From contig NZ_RCSU01000011.1 of assembly GCF_003991355.1 (NCBI RefSeq), forward strand, positions 1-64,000: a stretch of 64,000 bases of DNA, written 5' to 3'. Numbering within the stretch: position 1 is the first letter of the stretch; each line of letters opens with the position of its first letter. Positions 27,641-35,895 of this stretch are shown in pieces. The notes under the pieces were generated by a model. It was not told the DNA's origin. It worked only from the letters and a program-made list of their open reading frames with translations, and searched no databases. Source of the stretch: Pseudoflavitalea rhizosphaerae (GTDB lineage Bacteria; Bacteroidota; Bacteroidia; Chitinophagales; Chitinophagaceae). A program made the position numbers and the translations under genes.

Positions 27641-28892
27641 AGATAATCACCAATACCAGGGCGAGCATCATTCCTATGAGTGCCTGCTCGGCGCCGGTGC
27701 GCTTCACCGCCTGGAATGCAATGCTGGCAACGCTTTTGAACAATTGCAGAAAATGCATGCGGAGCATGGCGACTGGCTTTTCGGGCATCTCGGCTATGAT
27801 CTCAAAAACGAATTATTCCCGCTTACATCTGAGCATCCCGATCCGATTGGTTTTCCGGATATGTTCTTCTTTGTACCCGAAGTAGTGATACTGCTGGGAA
27901 AGGATACCATTCATATCGGTGTTCACGATGATGATCATGCGAAAGTGTGGGACGCCATAATCAATCAGCCTTTTGCAGGTTGGATAGGGGGCCAATCACC
28001 CTTTCAGACCTGGCAGCGATTTTCGAAGCCGGAGTATATTGGTATTGTCGAACAACTGAAGCAACATATTCTTCGCGGGGATTGCTACGAGATCAATTTT
28101 TGTCAGCAGTTCTATGGTGAAAATGTTAAGCTCATTCCATTGAGATTGTATGAAGAGCTTTGCAATACATCTCCCAATCCTTTTTCCGCCTATTACAAAT
28201 GCATCGATAAATACCTGCTTTGTGCAAGTCCTGAAAGGTATCTCAGGAAGGAAGGCAATCGTTTATTGAGTCAACCCATCAAAGGCACCACGCCTCGCCA
28301 TAAGTTTGATGCCAGCCAGGATGAACAACGCAAGGAACAATTGCAGCAGAGCGCCAAAGACCGCTCTGAAAATGTAATGGTGGTAGACCTGGTCCGCAAT
28401 GATCTGGCAATGGTTTGTGAGGAAGGCTCCGTTCAGGTGGATGAGCTCTTCGGTATCTATAGTTTTCCCCAGGTACACCAGATGATCTCAACCATCAGTG
28501 GCACCCTGCGAAAAGACCTCAGTTGGGTGGATGCTATCAAAGCTACTTTCCCGATGGGCTCTATGACGGGCGCGCCTAAGCGCAGAGTGATGGAGTTAAT
28601 TGAAAAATATGAAGCAGTAAAACGCGGTATCTTTTCCGGAGCTGTAGGCTATATCACACCCGATGCTGATTTCGATTTCAATGTAGTGATCAGGAGTATC
28701 CTCTATAATGAAACCACCGGCTACGTTAGTTGGCTGGCAGGTGGTGGCATCACCTTCTACAGCGATCCACAACAGGAATATGAAGAAAGCCTGCTGAAAG
28801 CAAAAGCGATCAGGCAGGTTTTGGGAGAAGTGGAGAAGGAATCTTTCCGTGAAACGGAGGCCCGCTGGAACAATCCGCAGAACGACCAATAA
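27600..28892 (+). CDS. pabB: aminodeoxychorismate synthase component I
   Basis: A 430-residue chorismate-binding enzyme of folate synthesis, converting chorismate and ammonia to 4-amino-4-deoxychorismate. C-terminal chorismate-enzyme signatures are clear: SPERYLRK, PIKGTTPRH, SENVMVVDLVRNDLA, FPMGSMTGAPKRRVMELI and GIFSGAVGYITPD. The PIKGT motif fits PabB-type enzymes. The frame is open back to 27426 inside the acidic gene, but ATG 27600 gives a sensible N terminus (MLNWTYQFDICAFLDN). It has no adjacent pabA or pabC. The start region is embedded in the hairpin at 27591-27640, which may restrict transcription or translation. Confidence 0.93.
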   Translation: MLNWTYQFDICAFLDNHQYQGEHHSYECLLGAGALHRLECNAGNAFEQLQKMHAEHGDWLFGHLGYDLKNELFPLTSEHPDPIGFPDMFFFVPEVVILLGKDTIHIGVHDDDHAKVWDAIINQPFAGWIGGQSPFQTWQRFSKPEYIGIVEQLKQHILRGDCYEINFCQQFYGENVKLIPLRLYEELCNTSPNPFSAYYKCIDKYLLCASPERYLRKEGNRLLSQPIKGTTPRHKFDASQDEQRKEQLQQSAKDRSENVMVVDLVRNDLAMVCEEGSVQVDELFGIYSFPQVHQMISTISGTLRKDLSWVDAIKATFPMGSMTGAPKRRVMELIEKYEAVKRGIFSGAVGYITPDADFDFNVVIRSILYNETTGYVSWLAGGGITFYSDPQQEYEESLLKAKAIRQVLGEVEKESFRETEARWNNPQNDQ

Positions 28893-28920
28893 AATGGGTG
28901 CACCCGGAGGCACACCCATT
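28893..28920. terminator. hairpin between convergent pabB and transglycosylase genes
   Basis: AATGGGTG and CACCCATT pair around CACCCGGAGGCA, immediately behind the pabB stop and 24 bases before the end of the opposite-strand gene. No long T run, so termination may be modest. Confidence 0.55.
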
Positions 28921-28943
28921 ATAGTTAATTCTGTAATTCCTTA

Positions 28944-30029
28944 TTACTTCACCTGGCTCGATACACTGGATCCGCTCAGCAGCAACTGTACGGATTCATT
29001 CAGGATCACGTATTTGTTGGTCATGAACAATTCCATTTTCTCGGCAGGCAACTTCAGTTCGTAAGCATTGTCTGCGCTCGCCATCTTTTTATCGAAATCA
29101 GGATTGTACCTGTTGAAGGTATTCATATCCATCAACACGTGTTTGGCGATGCAGGAAGAATGGTACTTACCGGAAACGTTCAGGCTTTTGGAACTGGCCA
29201 GTTCATCTGCGCTGAGTTTACGGTTCAGCAGGTAAGTAGCTGTTACACCCATCTGCTCCCTGGCTTCTTCCTTGGTGAGGGTGGTAATACCTCCCTGGCC
29301 CTCGAATACGTAATGTGTTCCGATGAACTTCTTCACGTGCGTACGGGATTCAGCAGGCAGGTAATACTGGAGGTCCCAGAAATTACGGCTACCGCTTTTC
29401 CTGATGGCTGAGTACACATTGCCGGGCCCGCCATTGTAGGCGGCAATCACCAGGAGCCAGTCGCCGAACTCTGTGTACAGGTCTCTCAGGTATTTGGCGG
29501 CGGCTGTGGTGCTTTTATAATAATCTGTACGTTCATCCTTGCCCTTGGTCACTTTCAGTCCCAGTACGCGGGCTGTGCCCGGCATGAATTGCCAGGGGCC
29601 AACGGCGCCTGCCCAGGAAACTGCTGTACGTTTGAGCTTGGATTCTATTACGGCGAGATACTTGAGCTCCGTGGGGAGACCATAGCGGCTCAGGATGCCA
29701 TCCATCATATTGAAGTAAGGGCGACCCCATTCCTTCATCTCCAGCAGGTCTTCACCATGCTTATCCATATAATCCTCCACGAACTTAATGGCCCTGGGGT
29801 TCAGTCGTACTTCGGCTGATGTGGTGCCTCCTGCTTCCTCATCGAAAAGATTGCTGAAACCTCCGCTTTTTGGGGCGGTGGAATCAGCCATTCCGGGGAG
29901 GAACAGGCTAGTCTCCAATACAAAATGATTGGAGCGTGGCTTCTTCTTAACGGCATCCGTTGTTGAAGCCATAGTAAACCATACCAGACAAAGTAAACTG
30001 GCAAAAAATAGCTTTCTTTTCATCATCAT
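28944..30029 (-). CDS. lytic transglycosylase (MltD/SLT-type)
   Basis: A 361-residue exported peptidoglycan-cleaving enzyme. N-terminal signal sequence (KLFFASLLCLVWFTMAS), then an SLT domain at about residues 115-245 with the catalytic Glu in AVIESKLKRTAVS, followed by GAVGPWQFMPGTARVLGL and VIAAYNGGPGNV, the usual active-site and substrate motifs. The C-terminal 100 residues carry no canonical LysM repeat in my reading, although the tail may be a degenerate one. It would act in the periplasm on glycan strands. Convergent with pabB. Confidence 0.92.
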   Translation of the reverse strand: MMMKRKLFFASLLCLVWFTMASTTDAVKKKPRSNHFVLETSLFLPGMADSTAPKSGGFSNLFDEEAGGTTSAEVRLNPRAIKFVEDYMDKHGEDLLEMKEWGRPYFNMMDGILSRYGLPTELKYLAVIESKLKRTAVSWAGAVGPWQFMPGTARVLGLKVTKGKDERTDYYKSTTAAAKYLRDLYTEFGDWLLVIAAYNGGPGNVYSAIRKSGSRNFWDLQYYLPAESRTHVKKFIGTHYVFEGQGGITTLTKEEAREQMGVTATYLLNRKLSADELASSKSLNVSGKYHSSCIAKHVLMDMNTFNRYNPDFDKKMASADNAYELKLPAEKMELFMTNKYVILNESVQLLLSGSSVSSQVK

Positions 30030-30184
30030 TTGTTTGAGGCACAGAAATGCGACCCTACAGGTATGGATTCAAGAGTTAAAGATGATGTTTTTAATAGGAT
30101 AGAGAATACAAGTGGTTCAAAAGGATAGGACGAAAAAAAATCGGTGCAGAGAACTCCGGGGGTCGAGCGTTTAGGCTTTTCATG

Positions 30185-31636
30185 TTAACCGGCGAATCTG
30201 TACCGCTGCATCCACTGATGGGATAACTGGAGCAAAGATAACTCGCAGAATCGGTTTGTCATAATCTGCAACCCATAGGGCATGCCATTACTGTGCCAAA
30301 AAAGCGGGATTGAAATACCGGGAATACCGGTCAGGTTGGAAAAAACTGTAAAAATGTCAGCCAGGTACATGGCGATGGGGTCGTCCATTTTCTCACCGAT
30401 CTTAAAGGCGGTGGATGGAGCCGTGGGGAGAATGAGGGCGTCGAACTGGTTGAATACCAGATTTGTTTTGTTGACCAATAGTTGACGTACCTGCTGGGCC
30501 TTCGTAAAGTAGGCATCGTAGTATCCCGCACTGAGAACGAAGGTTCCCAGCATGATTCTACGCTTTACTTCCCAGCCAAAACCGTCAGAGCGACTGGCTT
30601 TATAAAATTCAATTAAATCTTGTTTTTTATCCACATTGGCCCTGAAACCGTACTTCACCCCATCAAAACGGCTCAGATTGGAGCTGGCTTCGGCGGTGGT
30701 GAGCACATAATAGGCCGGAACGATATAGTCGAGATACTCGAAGTCAACGGGGCTCACGGTGTGGCCATCTGTTTTGAGTTTCTCTATGAGGCTGAGGATA
30801 TTCTCTTTGATCTCGGGATCCAGTGCAGGACTTTCCAGGGCTTCCCTGAAATATGCGATCCGCAAGGGTTTGGGGGCTGCTTCATCCGTAATGGAAGCAG
30901 CGGGAGGAATGGCTTCTTCAGTAGCTGTGGAGTCGAAATCATCGGCTCCGGCAATCACTTCCAGGACTGCCGCCACATCGGGTACGTTCTGGCCAAAAAT
31001 ACCGATCTGATCAAAGCTGCTCGCATAAGCGATCAGTCCGTACCGGCTCACCCTTCCGTAAGAGGGTTTCAGTCCAACCACCCCGCAGAAATCTGCAGGT
31101 TGTCTTACCGAACCTCCTGTATCGCTGCCGAGGCTGGCCATACAGAGCCCTGCCTGAACGGCAACGGCTGAGCCGCCGGAAGAACCACCGGGAACGCGGC
31201 TTTCGTCCAGTGCGTTCAATACTTTGCCATAAGCAGAGTTCTCATTGGTAGAGCCCATGGCAAACTCATCGCAATTAGTAACACCAATAATAATGGCGTC
31301 TTCCGCGAGAAGCCGCTCTACTGCAGTGGCGCTGTAAACGGCATTGAAGTTCTGCAGGATCTTAGAGCCAGCAGACACTGCATGCTGTTTGTAACTGATT
31401 ACATCTTTGATGGAGATTACCACGCCATGTAATTTGCCTAAAGGCTTGCCTTCCTTACGGGATTGGTCAAGCGCGGCAGCTTTCCCCAGTGCCTCTTCAG
31501 CAAAAACCTGCGTGTAGGCATTGAGGTGACGACGTGATTCTATAGCCAATAAAAAATGCTGAACGGCCTCTGTACAGGTGACAGAACCATTCAGCAGATC
31601 AGTATGATATTGTTGTATCGAAGTATACGTAAACAA
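30185..31636 (-). CDS. gatA: Asp-tRNA(Asn)/Glu-tRNA(Gln) amidotransferase subunit A
   Basis: A 483-residue amidase-signature enzyme. Catalytic triad regions are present: Lys in VVISIKDVIS, the cis-Ser in GSDTGGSVRQPADFCG, and the nucleophile Ser region RVPGGSSGGSAVAVQAG. GatA releases ammonia from glutamine to amidate Glu- or Asp-charged tRNA. Continued similarity at the C terminus (YLADIFTVFSNLTGIPGISIP) and GLQIMTNRFCE supports GatA rather than another amidase. It lies 68 bases downstream of tatA and may share its transcript; gatB and gatC are not in the window. Confidence 0.95.
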   Translation of the reverse strand: MFTYTSIQQYHTDLLNGSVTCTEAVQHFLLAIESRRHLNAYTQVFAEEALGKAAALDQSRKEGKPLGKLHGVVISIKDVISYKQHAVSAGSKILQNFNAVYSATAVERLLAEDAIIIGVTNCDEFAMGSTNENSAYGKVLNALDESRVPGGSSGGSAVAVQAGLCMASLGSDTGGSVRQPADFCGVVGLKPSYGRVSRYGLIAYASSFDQIGIFGQNVPDVAAVLEVIAGADDFDSTATEEAIPPAASITDEAAPKPLRIAYFREALESPALDPEIKENILSLIEKLKTDGHTVSPVDFEYLDYIVPAYYVLTTAEASSNLSRFDGVKYGFRANVDKKQDLIEFYKASRSDGFGWEVKRRIMLGTFVLSAGYYDAYFTKAQQVRQLLVNKTNLVFNQFDALILPTAPSTAFKIGEKMDDPIAMYLADIFTVFSNLTGIPGISIPLFWHSNGMPYGLQIMTNRFCELSLLQLSHQWMQRYRFAG

Positions 31637-31704
31637 GCGAAACCACCGGTTTTGAGCACAAAACGGTTAAAGGATCAACCGGAAATAGGAGTGACGTTCA
31701 GAAA

Positions 31705-31929
31705 TTATTGAGCAGAGGTTGCTTTCTTATCCTTTTCATTCATGCCTTCCTCGATCTCTTTCTTCACGTTGTTCTTGGCATCGTTGAACTCACGGATACC
31801 CTTACCGATACCACGCATGAACTCAGGGATTTTACGACCGCCAAACAGGATCAATACCGCTAAAATGATCAGGATCCACTCAGTACCACCCGGCATTGAA
31901 ATCAGCAACAAATTGGCATTTAATAACAT
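31705..31929 (-). CDS. tatA: twin-arginine translocase subunit TatA
   Basis: A 74-residue protein with the TatA/E layout: a single N-terminal transmembrane helix (EWILIILAVLILFGGRKIPE), the FGGRKIP hinge, an amphipathic helix (FMRGIGKGIREFNDAKN) and a charged C terminus. It forms the pore-building component of the Tat system exporting folded proteins. tatC is not nearby. Two secreted proteins at 48-51 kb begin with RR-containing sequences that might use this system. Confidence 0.93.
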   Translation of the reverse strand: MLLNANLLLISMPGGTEWILIILAVLILFGGRKIPEFMRGIGKGIREFNDAKNNVKKEIEEGMNEKDKKATSAQ

Positions 31930-32001
31930 GATAAACTATTTAAGTGATTTGAACTACGAAATTACAGCTTTTACTTAAGCAAAATGGAAAAAAATACCCG
32001 G

Positions 32002-32159
32002 AGCCGTGATTGGGGGAATAGGTAAGCAGGGCTGGAAAACAAACCAGCGCGGGAGAATCTTAGTTGGGCTTTTGTGGAATGGATTGGGCTTTGGTGCTGA
32101 ACCGGGCTTCTTCGCTTATGTTTCCAGAGCTCTGCTTACCTATTCCCCCAATCACGGCT
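32002..32159 (-). repeat. conserved-core element, copy 1 (arms specific to this copy)
   Basis: The 28-base ends 32002-32029 and 32132-32159 are perfect reverse complements (inner end GGTAAGCAG / CTGCTTACC), and the pairing continues imperfectly inward (CTGGAAAAC with GTTTCCAG). The enclosed core, 32047-32123, matches the core of copy 2 in inverted orientation, including ACATAAGCGAAGAAG and AAGCCCAATCCA when read on the minus strand. There is no T run and no ORF. The arms share no sequence with those of copy 2. Confidence 0.75.
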
Positions 32160-32448
32160 TCCCACCCTGCAAGGGGGCAGTATAATGAAGCTCCTCCGCA
32201 ATATTCCTTATTAAATTGTTGGAATATTTGAGACTGAAAGGTAAGCTGGTGCAGATTTATACAGTTCTGCCCTGATTGCAATAACTCGGGAATGATGCAC
32301 TTTTCCCCATCCTTCTTTTTAAATCAAGGAAAATCCGGTTGAACTGGCTTGCCATGGTGCATGAGCCTGTTCCAAAAATAGATGATGTAAATATGTTTAG
32401 GATGCCTTTGACTGCAGGGGATTTCTGTTACACCGCCCGGGGATTCAT

Positions 32449-32598
32449 GCAGCAGGTGGGATGGTCTGTGCCGGCCTTCAAAACATAAGCGAAGAAGTTC
32501 AATAGAATTCCCTAAGCCCAATCCAACAATACAATAGCCCAATAAACATCCTCCTGCGCCGTTATGTTTTACAGCCGGCACAGACCATCCCCTGTTGC
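32449..32598 (+). repeat. conserved-core element, copy 2 (arms specific to this copy)
   Basis: GGGATGGTCTGTGCCGGC at 32458-32475 and its perfect reverse complement at 32574-32591 form the arms, extended outward with small gaps (GCAGCAGG / CCTGTTGC) and inward (AAAACATAA / TTATGTTTT). The core 32480-32559 matches copy 1 inverted. It ends about 30 bases from the rplS terminator. Read with copy 1, the two cores point away from each other. Confidence 0.75.
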
Positions 32599-32619
32599 TA
32601 ACAAAAACAACAGAGGAAT

Positions 32620-32649
32620 AAAAAAAAGAACCTGCCACAACGGGCAGGC
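32620..32649 (-). terminator. rho-independent terminator of rplS
   Basis: On the minus strand GCCTGCCC and GGCAGG form a stem followed by TTCTTTTTTTT; it begins 35 bases behind the rplS stop. Confidence 0.88.
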
Positions 32650-32683
32650 TCCACCATATTTAAAATAAGCTGAATTATTGGAA

Positions 32684-33058
32684 CTATGCTTTCGCAGCAG
32701 CGCCAGTGAGAACGCGTTTTTCCTTGATCCTCGCACTCTTACCGCTACGCTCACGGAGGAAGTACAGTTTAGCACGACGAACACGACCAGTTTTGTTCAG
32801 GTCGATAGAATCAATATTGGGAGAGTAGATAGGGAAAGTTCTTTCTACACCTACACCATCGGAGATCTTGCGTACGGTAAAAGTTGCAGTTTGAGCAGTG
32901 CCCTGGCGTTTGATCACATCACCACGGAAGCTCTGGATACGCTCTTTACCACCTTCAATGATCTTATAGTTAACAGTGATATTATCACCTGCTTTGAATT
33001 TCGGGAATTCTTTCTTTCCGGTCAACTGTTCGTGTACAAATTGAACTGCTGCGTTCAT
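32684..33058 (-). CDS. rplS: 50S ribosomal protein L19
   Basis: A protein of about 124 residues with L19 signatures: [24 protein letters not shown] near the N terminus (here quoted partly: [16 protein letters not shown]), [18 protein letters not shown], and the basic end [21 protein letters not shown]19 sits at the 30S-50S interface. ATG 33058 ([11 protein letters not shown]) is preferred over the upstream in-frame ATG at 33082 because a -7 promoter box overlaps the latter and family members start near this point. Confidence 0.96.
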   Translation of the reverse strand: MNAAVQFVHEQLTGKKEFPKFKAGDNITVNYKIIEGGKERIQSFRGDVIKRQGTAQTATFTVRKISDGVGVERTFPIYSPNIDSIDLNKTGRVRRAKLYFLRERSGKSARIKEKRVLTGAAAKA

Positions 33059-33079
33059 GACTTCTAAATTTAAGGGAGG

Positions 33080-33087
33080 CAAAGGTA
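33080..33087 (-). promoter_or_regulatory. predicted -7 box of rplS
   Basis: TACCTTTG on the minus strand matches TAnnTTTG exactly. It would give a leader of about 15-20 bases to ATG 33058. No clear -33 box. Confidence 0.45.
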
Positions 33088-33218
33088 ATGAGAAAAACCG
33101 TAATTCGATCTATATTCTGCTTTTTCTTCTGAATTAATTCCGGCCACACTGCGCTACGGCTTCGGTTCTACCTCTGTATCAACCCGTTGTTATATAAATT
33201 ATTGTTTAAATCTTTTTC

Positions 33219-34778
33219 TTATCTGGCTACATTCACGGCTCTCTTTTCCCTGATCACGGTCACTTTGATCTGACCAGGGTAGGTCATTTCTGTCATGATC
33301 TTCTGAGCGATCTCGAAAGAGAGTTTATCAGAATCGGCATCGCTTACTTTTTCTGCTTCAACGATCACGCGGAGCTCACGGCCGGCCTGGATGGCGTAGG
33401 CTTTCTCCACACCCTGGTAAGCCATCGCGAGCGCTTCCAGTTCCTTGATACGTTGCAGGTATTGTTGCATGATCTCGCGTCGTGCCCCTGGTCTTGCGCC
33501 GCTGATGGCGTCACAGGCCTGGATGATGGGCGCGATCACATAAGCCATTTCCATTTCATCGTGGTGGGCGCCGATGGCGTTCACTACTGCCGGATTTTCA
33601 CCGTATTTCTCTGCCAGCTTGGCTCCGAGGAGGGCGTGGCTTAATTCGGTTTCTTCATCAGGGACTTTGCCAATATCGTGCAGGAGGCCTGCGCGTTTGG
33701 CAAGCTTGGGATTGAGACCAAGTTCTGCAGCCATGATTCCGCAAAGATTGGCCACCTCGCGGCTGTGCATCAGCAGGTTCTGGCCATAGGAAGAACGGAA
33801 ACGCATCTTACCAACCAATCTGACCAGTTCCTTGTGTAATCCGTGAATACCCAGCTCGATCACGGTACGTTCGCCGATCTCCATTACCTGTTCTTCGATC
33901 TGGCGACGGGTTTTCTCAACCACTTCTTCGATACGGGCCGGGTGGATACGGCCGTCGGCTACCAGGCGCTGAAGGCTGAGGCGTGCAATTTCGCGGCGAA
34001 GCGGGTCGAAGGAAGAAAGAATGATCGCTTCCGGGGTGTCGTCAACAATCAGGTCCACGCCTGTAGCGGCTTCGATGGCGCGGATATTACGTCCTTCGCG
34101 ACCGATGATCTGACCTTTTATTTCATCACTTTCCAGGTTGAAAACAGTAATGGAGTTTTCGATAGCCTGTTCTGCTGCTGTACGTTGAATGGATTGGATG
34201 ATGATCTTGCGGGCCTCCTTGTTGGCTTTCTGCTTGGCATCGTCAATAATCTCCTGCTGCAAAGCCAGGGCCTGCGTATGTGCTTCCTGTCTGAGGCTCT
34301 CTACCAATTGTGATTTTGCTTCATCGGCGGTGAGTCCTGCGATCTTTTCAAGTCTGCGGATATGTTCTTCCTGGTGCTTTTCAAGTTCTGTCCTCTTCAG
34401 GTTAACAACTTCGATCTGGCGGTTCAGATTATCTTTTATAGCGTCGTTTTCCTTGATCTGCTTCTCTGTCTGTTCTACTTTCTGATTGATGCTCTGCTCT
34501 TTCTGCCTGATCCTTCCTTCTGCTTCGTTGATCTTCTTGTTCCTTTCAAGTACCTCTTTATCGTGTTCTGCTTTCAGTTGTACAAATTTCTCCTTGGCTT
34601 CGAGCAGTCTTTCTTTTTTCAGGTTCTCCGAGTTGGTCTGGGCGTCTGCGAGGATCTTCTTTGCTTGTGATTCAGCATCTTCTATTTGCTTCTGAGTGTT
34701 CTTGGCGAAGATGAATTTACCCGCTACAATACCTACAGCTAGCGAGACTCCTCCAATTATATAGGTTAATGCATCCAT
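33219..34778 (-). CDS. rny: ribonuclease Y
   Basis: A 519-residue membrane-anchored endoribonuclease that starts mRNA decay. One N-terminal transmembrane helix ([20 protein letters not shown]), a long coiled coil (about residues 30-185, rich in Lys/Glu/Gln), a KH domain ([19 protein letters not shown]) and an HD domain with the metal-binding [11 protein letters not shown] and [10 protein letters not shown]. Length and order are standard. It is transcribed away from the lipoprotein gene at 34987. Confidence 0.96.
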   Translation of the reverse strand: MDALTYIIGGVSLAVGIVAGKFIFAKNTQKQIEDAESQAKKILADAQTNSENLKKERLLEAKEKFVQLKAEHDKEVLERNKKINEAEGRIRQKEQSINQKVEQTEKQIKENDAIKDNLNRQIEVVNLKRTELEKHQEEHIRRLEKIAGLTADEAKSQLVESLRQEAHTQALALQQEIIDDAKQKANKEARKIIIQSIQRTAAEQAIENSITVFNLESDEIKGQIIGREGRNIRAIEAATGVDLIVDDTPEAIILSSFDPLRREIARLSLQRLVADGRIHPARIEEVVEKTRRQIEEQVMEIGERTVIELGIHGLHKELVRLVGKMRFRSSYGQNLLMHSREVANLCGIMAAELGLNPKLAKRAGLLHDIGKVPDEETELSHALLGAKLAEKYGENPAVVNAIGAHHDEMEMAYVIAPIIQACDAISGARPGARREIMQQYLQRIKELEALAMAYQGVEKAYAIQAGRELRVIVEAEKVSDADSDKLSFEIAQKIMTEMTYPGQIKVTVIREKRAVNVAR

Positions 34779-34861
34779 TTTGTTTAGAATGTTTTATTAG
34801 TTCTACCATATTATATGACCCCGATATGTATAGTAATTTCTCCATACGTGAGGCTAATGTG

Positions 34862-34869
34862 CGAAAGTA
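34862..34869 (-). promoter_or_regulatory. possible -7 box of rny
   Basis: TACTTTCG on the minus strand differs from TAnnTTTG at one position and would place transcription start about 75-80 bases before rny. No convincing -33 box. Confidence 0.3.
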
Positions 34870-34986
34870 AGGAAATTACGGAATGATTCCCGGAACTGAA
34901 CATTAGAAGGGCAATAATTGTTAGCCGGCCCGGCGCGCCGCAGCCCTATTCCCATTAATTTTGCGGTACACTAATGCCTGTCCTTT

Positions 34987-35451
34987 ATGAGATTCCCCGC
35001 TCTTACCAAACGTAGTATAGCATTGCTGGCGGCCACTTTGATACTGTTCACCGCCTGCAAGATCACGCTTTTGTCCACCTATGACCAGGTAACGGACAAT
35101 GTGCTGTCTGAAATGCAGCAGTCCACCACCGCTTTTTTTGTCAGGTACGAAACAACACCTTCGGCCCCGGAGCTGAAATACCAAAACCAGCAAGCCTTCT
35201 ATCAGGGGCTCATGACCAGCTCCCGAACGCTCCGGATCCGCAACAGCGCCGTCGAAAAGAACCGGCCCATGATCACCATGCTGGATCTGCTGGACGAAAA
35301 TATCCTGCTCATGGATTCCCTGCACAAGCAAAAACCGGATGGCCTCCTGGCTCCCCATGATGTGCGCCTGCTCAAAAGCGCATTCGAGAGTCAGTACACT
35401 GCCATGTTCAAATTTGTGATGGCGCTCAAAAGCAGGGCTGCCGCACAGTAA
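34987..35451 (+). CDS. putative lipoprotein of unknown function
   Basis: A 154-residue protein with an N-terminal hydrophobic segment ending in a lipobox-like LFTAC (Cys24), followed by a mostly helical, soluble domain. I recognise no family. Next to it, 33 bases downstream on the same strand, is a small amphipathic protein gene, and the two probably form an operon. Position between rny and pheT gives no functional hint; the helical, charge-rich mature part could be a coiled-coil or peptidoglycan-facing protein, but this is a guess. Confidence 0.75.
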   Translation: MRFPALTKRSIALLAATLILFTACKITLLSTYDQVTDNVLSEMQQSTTAFFVRYETTPSAPELKYQNQQAFYQGLMTSSRTLRIRNSAVEKNRPMITMLDLLDENILLMDSLHKQKPDGLLAPHDVRLLKSAFESQYTAMFKFVMALKSRAAAQ

Positions 35452-35484
35452 CCTTATACATTCATCCCTATACATCAACCAACC

Positions 35485-35814
35485 ATGAACCTCAATATTT
35501 CCAACCTGGTCAAAGACATGCTCAATGCAGCCAGACCCATTCTCAACGATTACTGGAAAGAAGTCAAGCCCTATGTTGAAAAGGAAAGTAAGGCTTTTGC
35601 TCAAAACCTGGCGATGATCGCCAAACTGAAACTGCAGGGAAAGATCACCCGCGAAGAAGCGCTGCTCCATATCCAGATCCAGCGGAACTCGTACCGGGCA
35701 GTATTAACCGCAGTGGAAGGGCTGGGAATCCTGATGGTGGAAAAAGCGCTCAATGCTGCAATCGGCGCCATCAGGAACGCAGTGAACACTGCCATTGGAT
35801 GGAGTTTGCTCTAA
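35485..35814 (+). CDS. small hypothetical protein with hydrophobic C-terminal helix
   Basis: A 109-residue protein with no signal peptide. The N-terminal 75 residues are charged and helical (KEVKPYVEKESKAFAQNL); the last 35 (LGILMVEKALNAAIGAIRNAV) are an amphipathic or weakly hydrophobic helix that might associate with a membrane. No family recognised. Likely cotranscribed with the preceding lipoprotein gene and it ends 81 bases before pheT. Confidence 0.7.
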   Translation: MNLNISNLVKDMLNAARPILNDYWKEVKPYVEKESKAFAQNLAMIAKLKLQGKITREEALLHIQIQRNSYRAVLTAVEGLGILMVEKALNAAIGAIRNAVNTAIGWSLL

Positions 35815-35844
35815 GCCCCTCAAGGAACTTCAACCGCCAAACAT

Positions 35845-35852
35845 TACCTTTG
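35845..35852 (+). promoter_or_regulatory. predicted -7 box of pheT
   Basis: TACCTTTG matches TAnnTTTG; the implied leader to the pheT ATG is about 38 bases. No TTTG at the -33 position. Confidence 0.4.
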
Positions 35853-35895
35853 CGGGGAAGCCTATTGGAGTTAATCACAATATATCAATTCACGG

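Larger units (their letters stand above)
31930..32683. other. 754-base gene-free region between tatA and rplS
   Basis: Holds the tatA upstream region (possible minus-strand -7 box TAATTTCG at about 31954-31961), two inverted copies of a palindromic element (32002-32159 and 32449-32598), about 290 bases between them without convincing coding potential (a small hairpin AATATTCC/GGAATATT lies near 32201-32230), and the rplS terminator. Short open frames here have no start context and no recognisable protein features. Confidence 0.7.

Noticed and set aside
32002-32159. Element copy 1 as an intrinsic terminator of rplS or tatA
   Set aside because: Loop of about 100 bases, no T run, and rplS already has a normal terminator at 32620-32649; tatA reads away from it.
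32324-32638. Open frame of 104 codons on the minus strand across element copy 2
   Set aside because: It runs through both palindrome arms and the rplS terminator, has no start context and no protein-like features; explained by chance.
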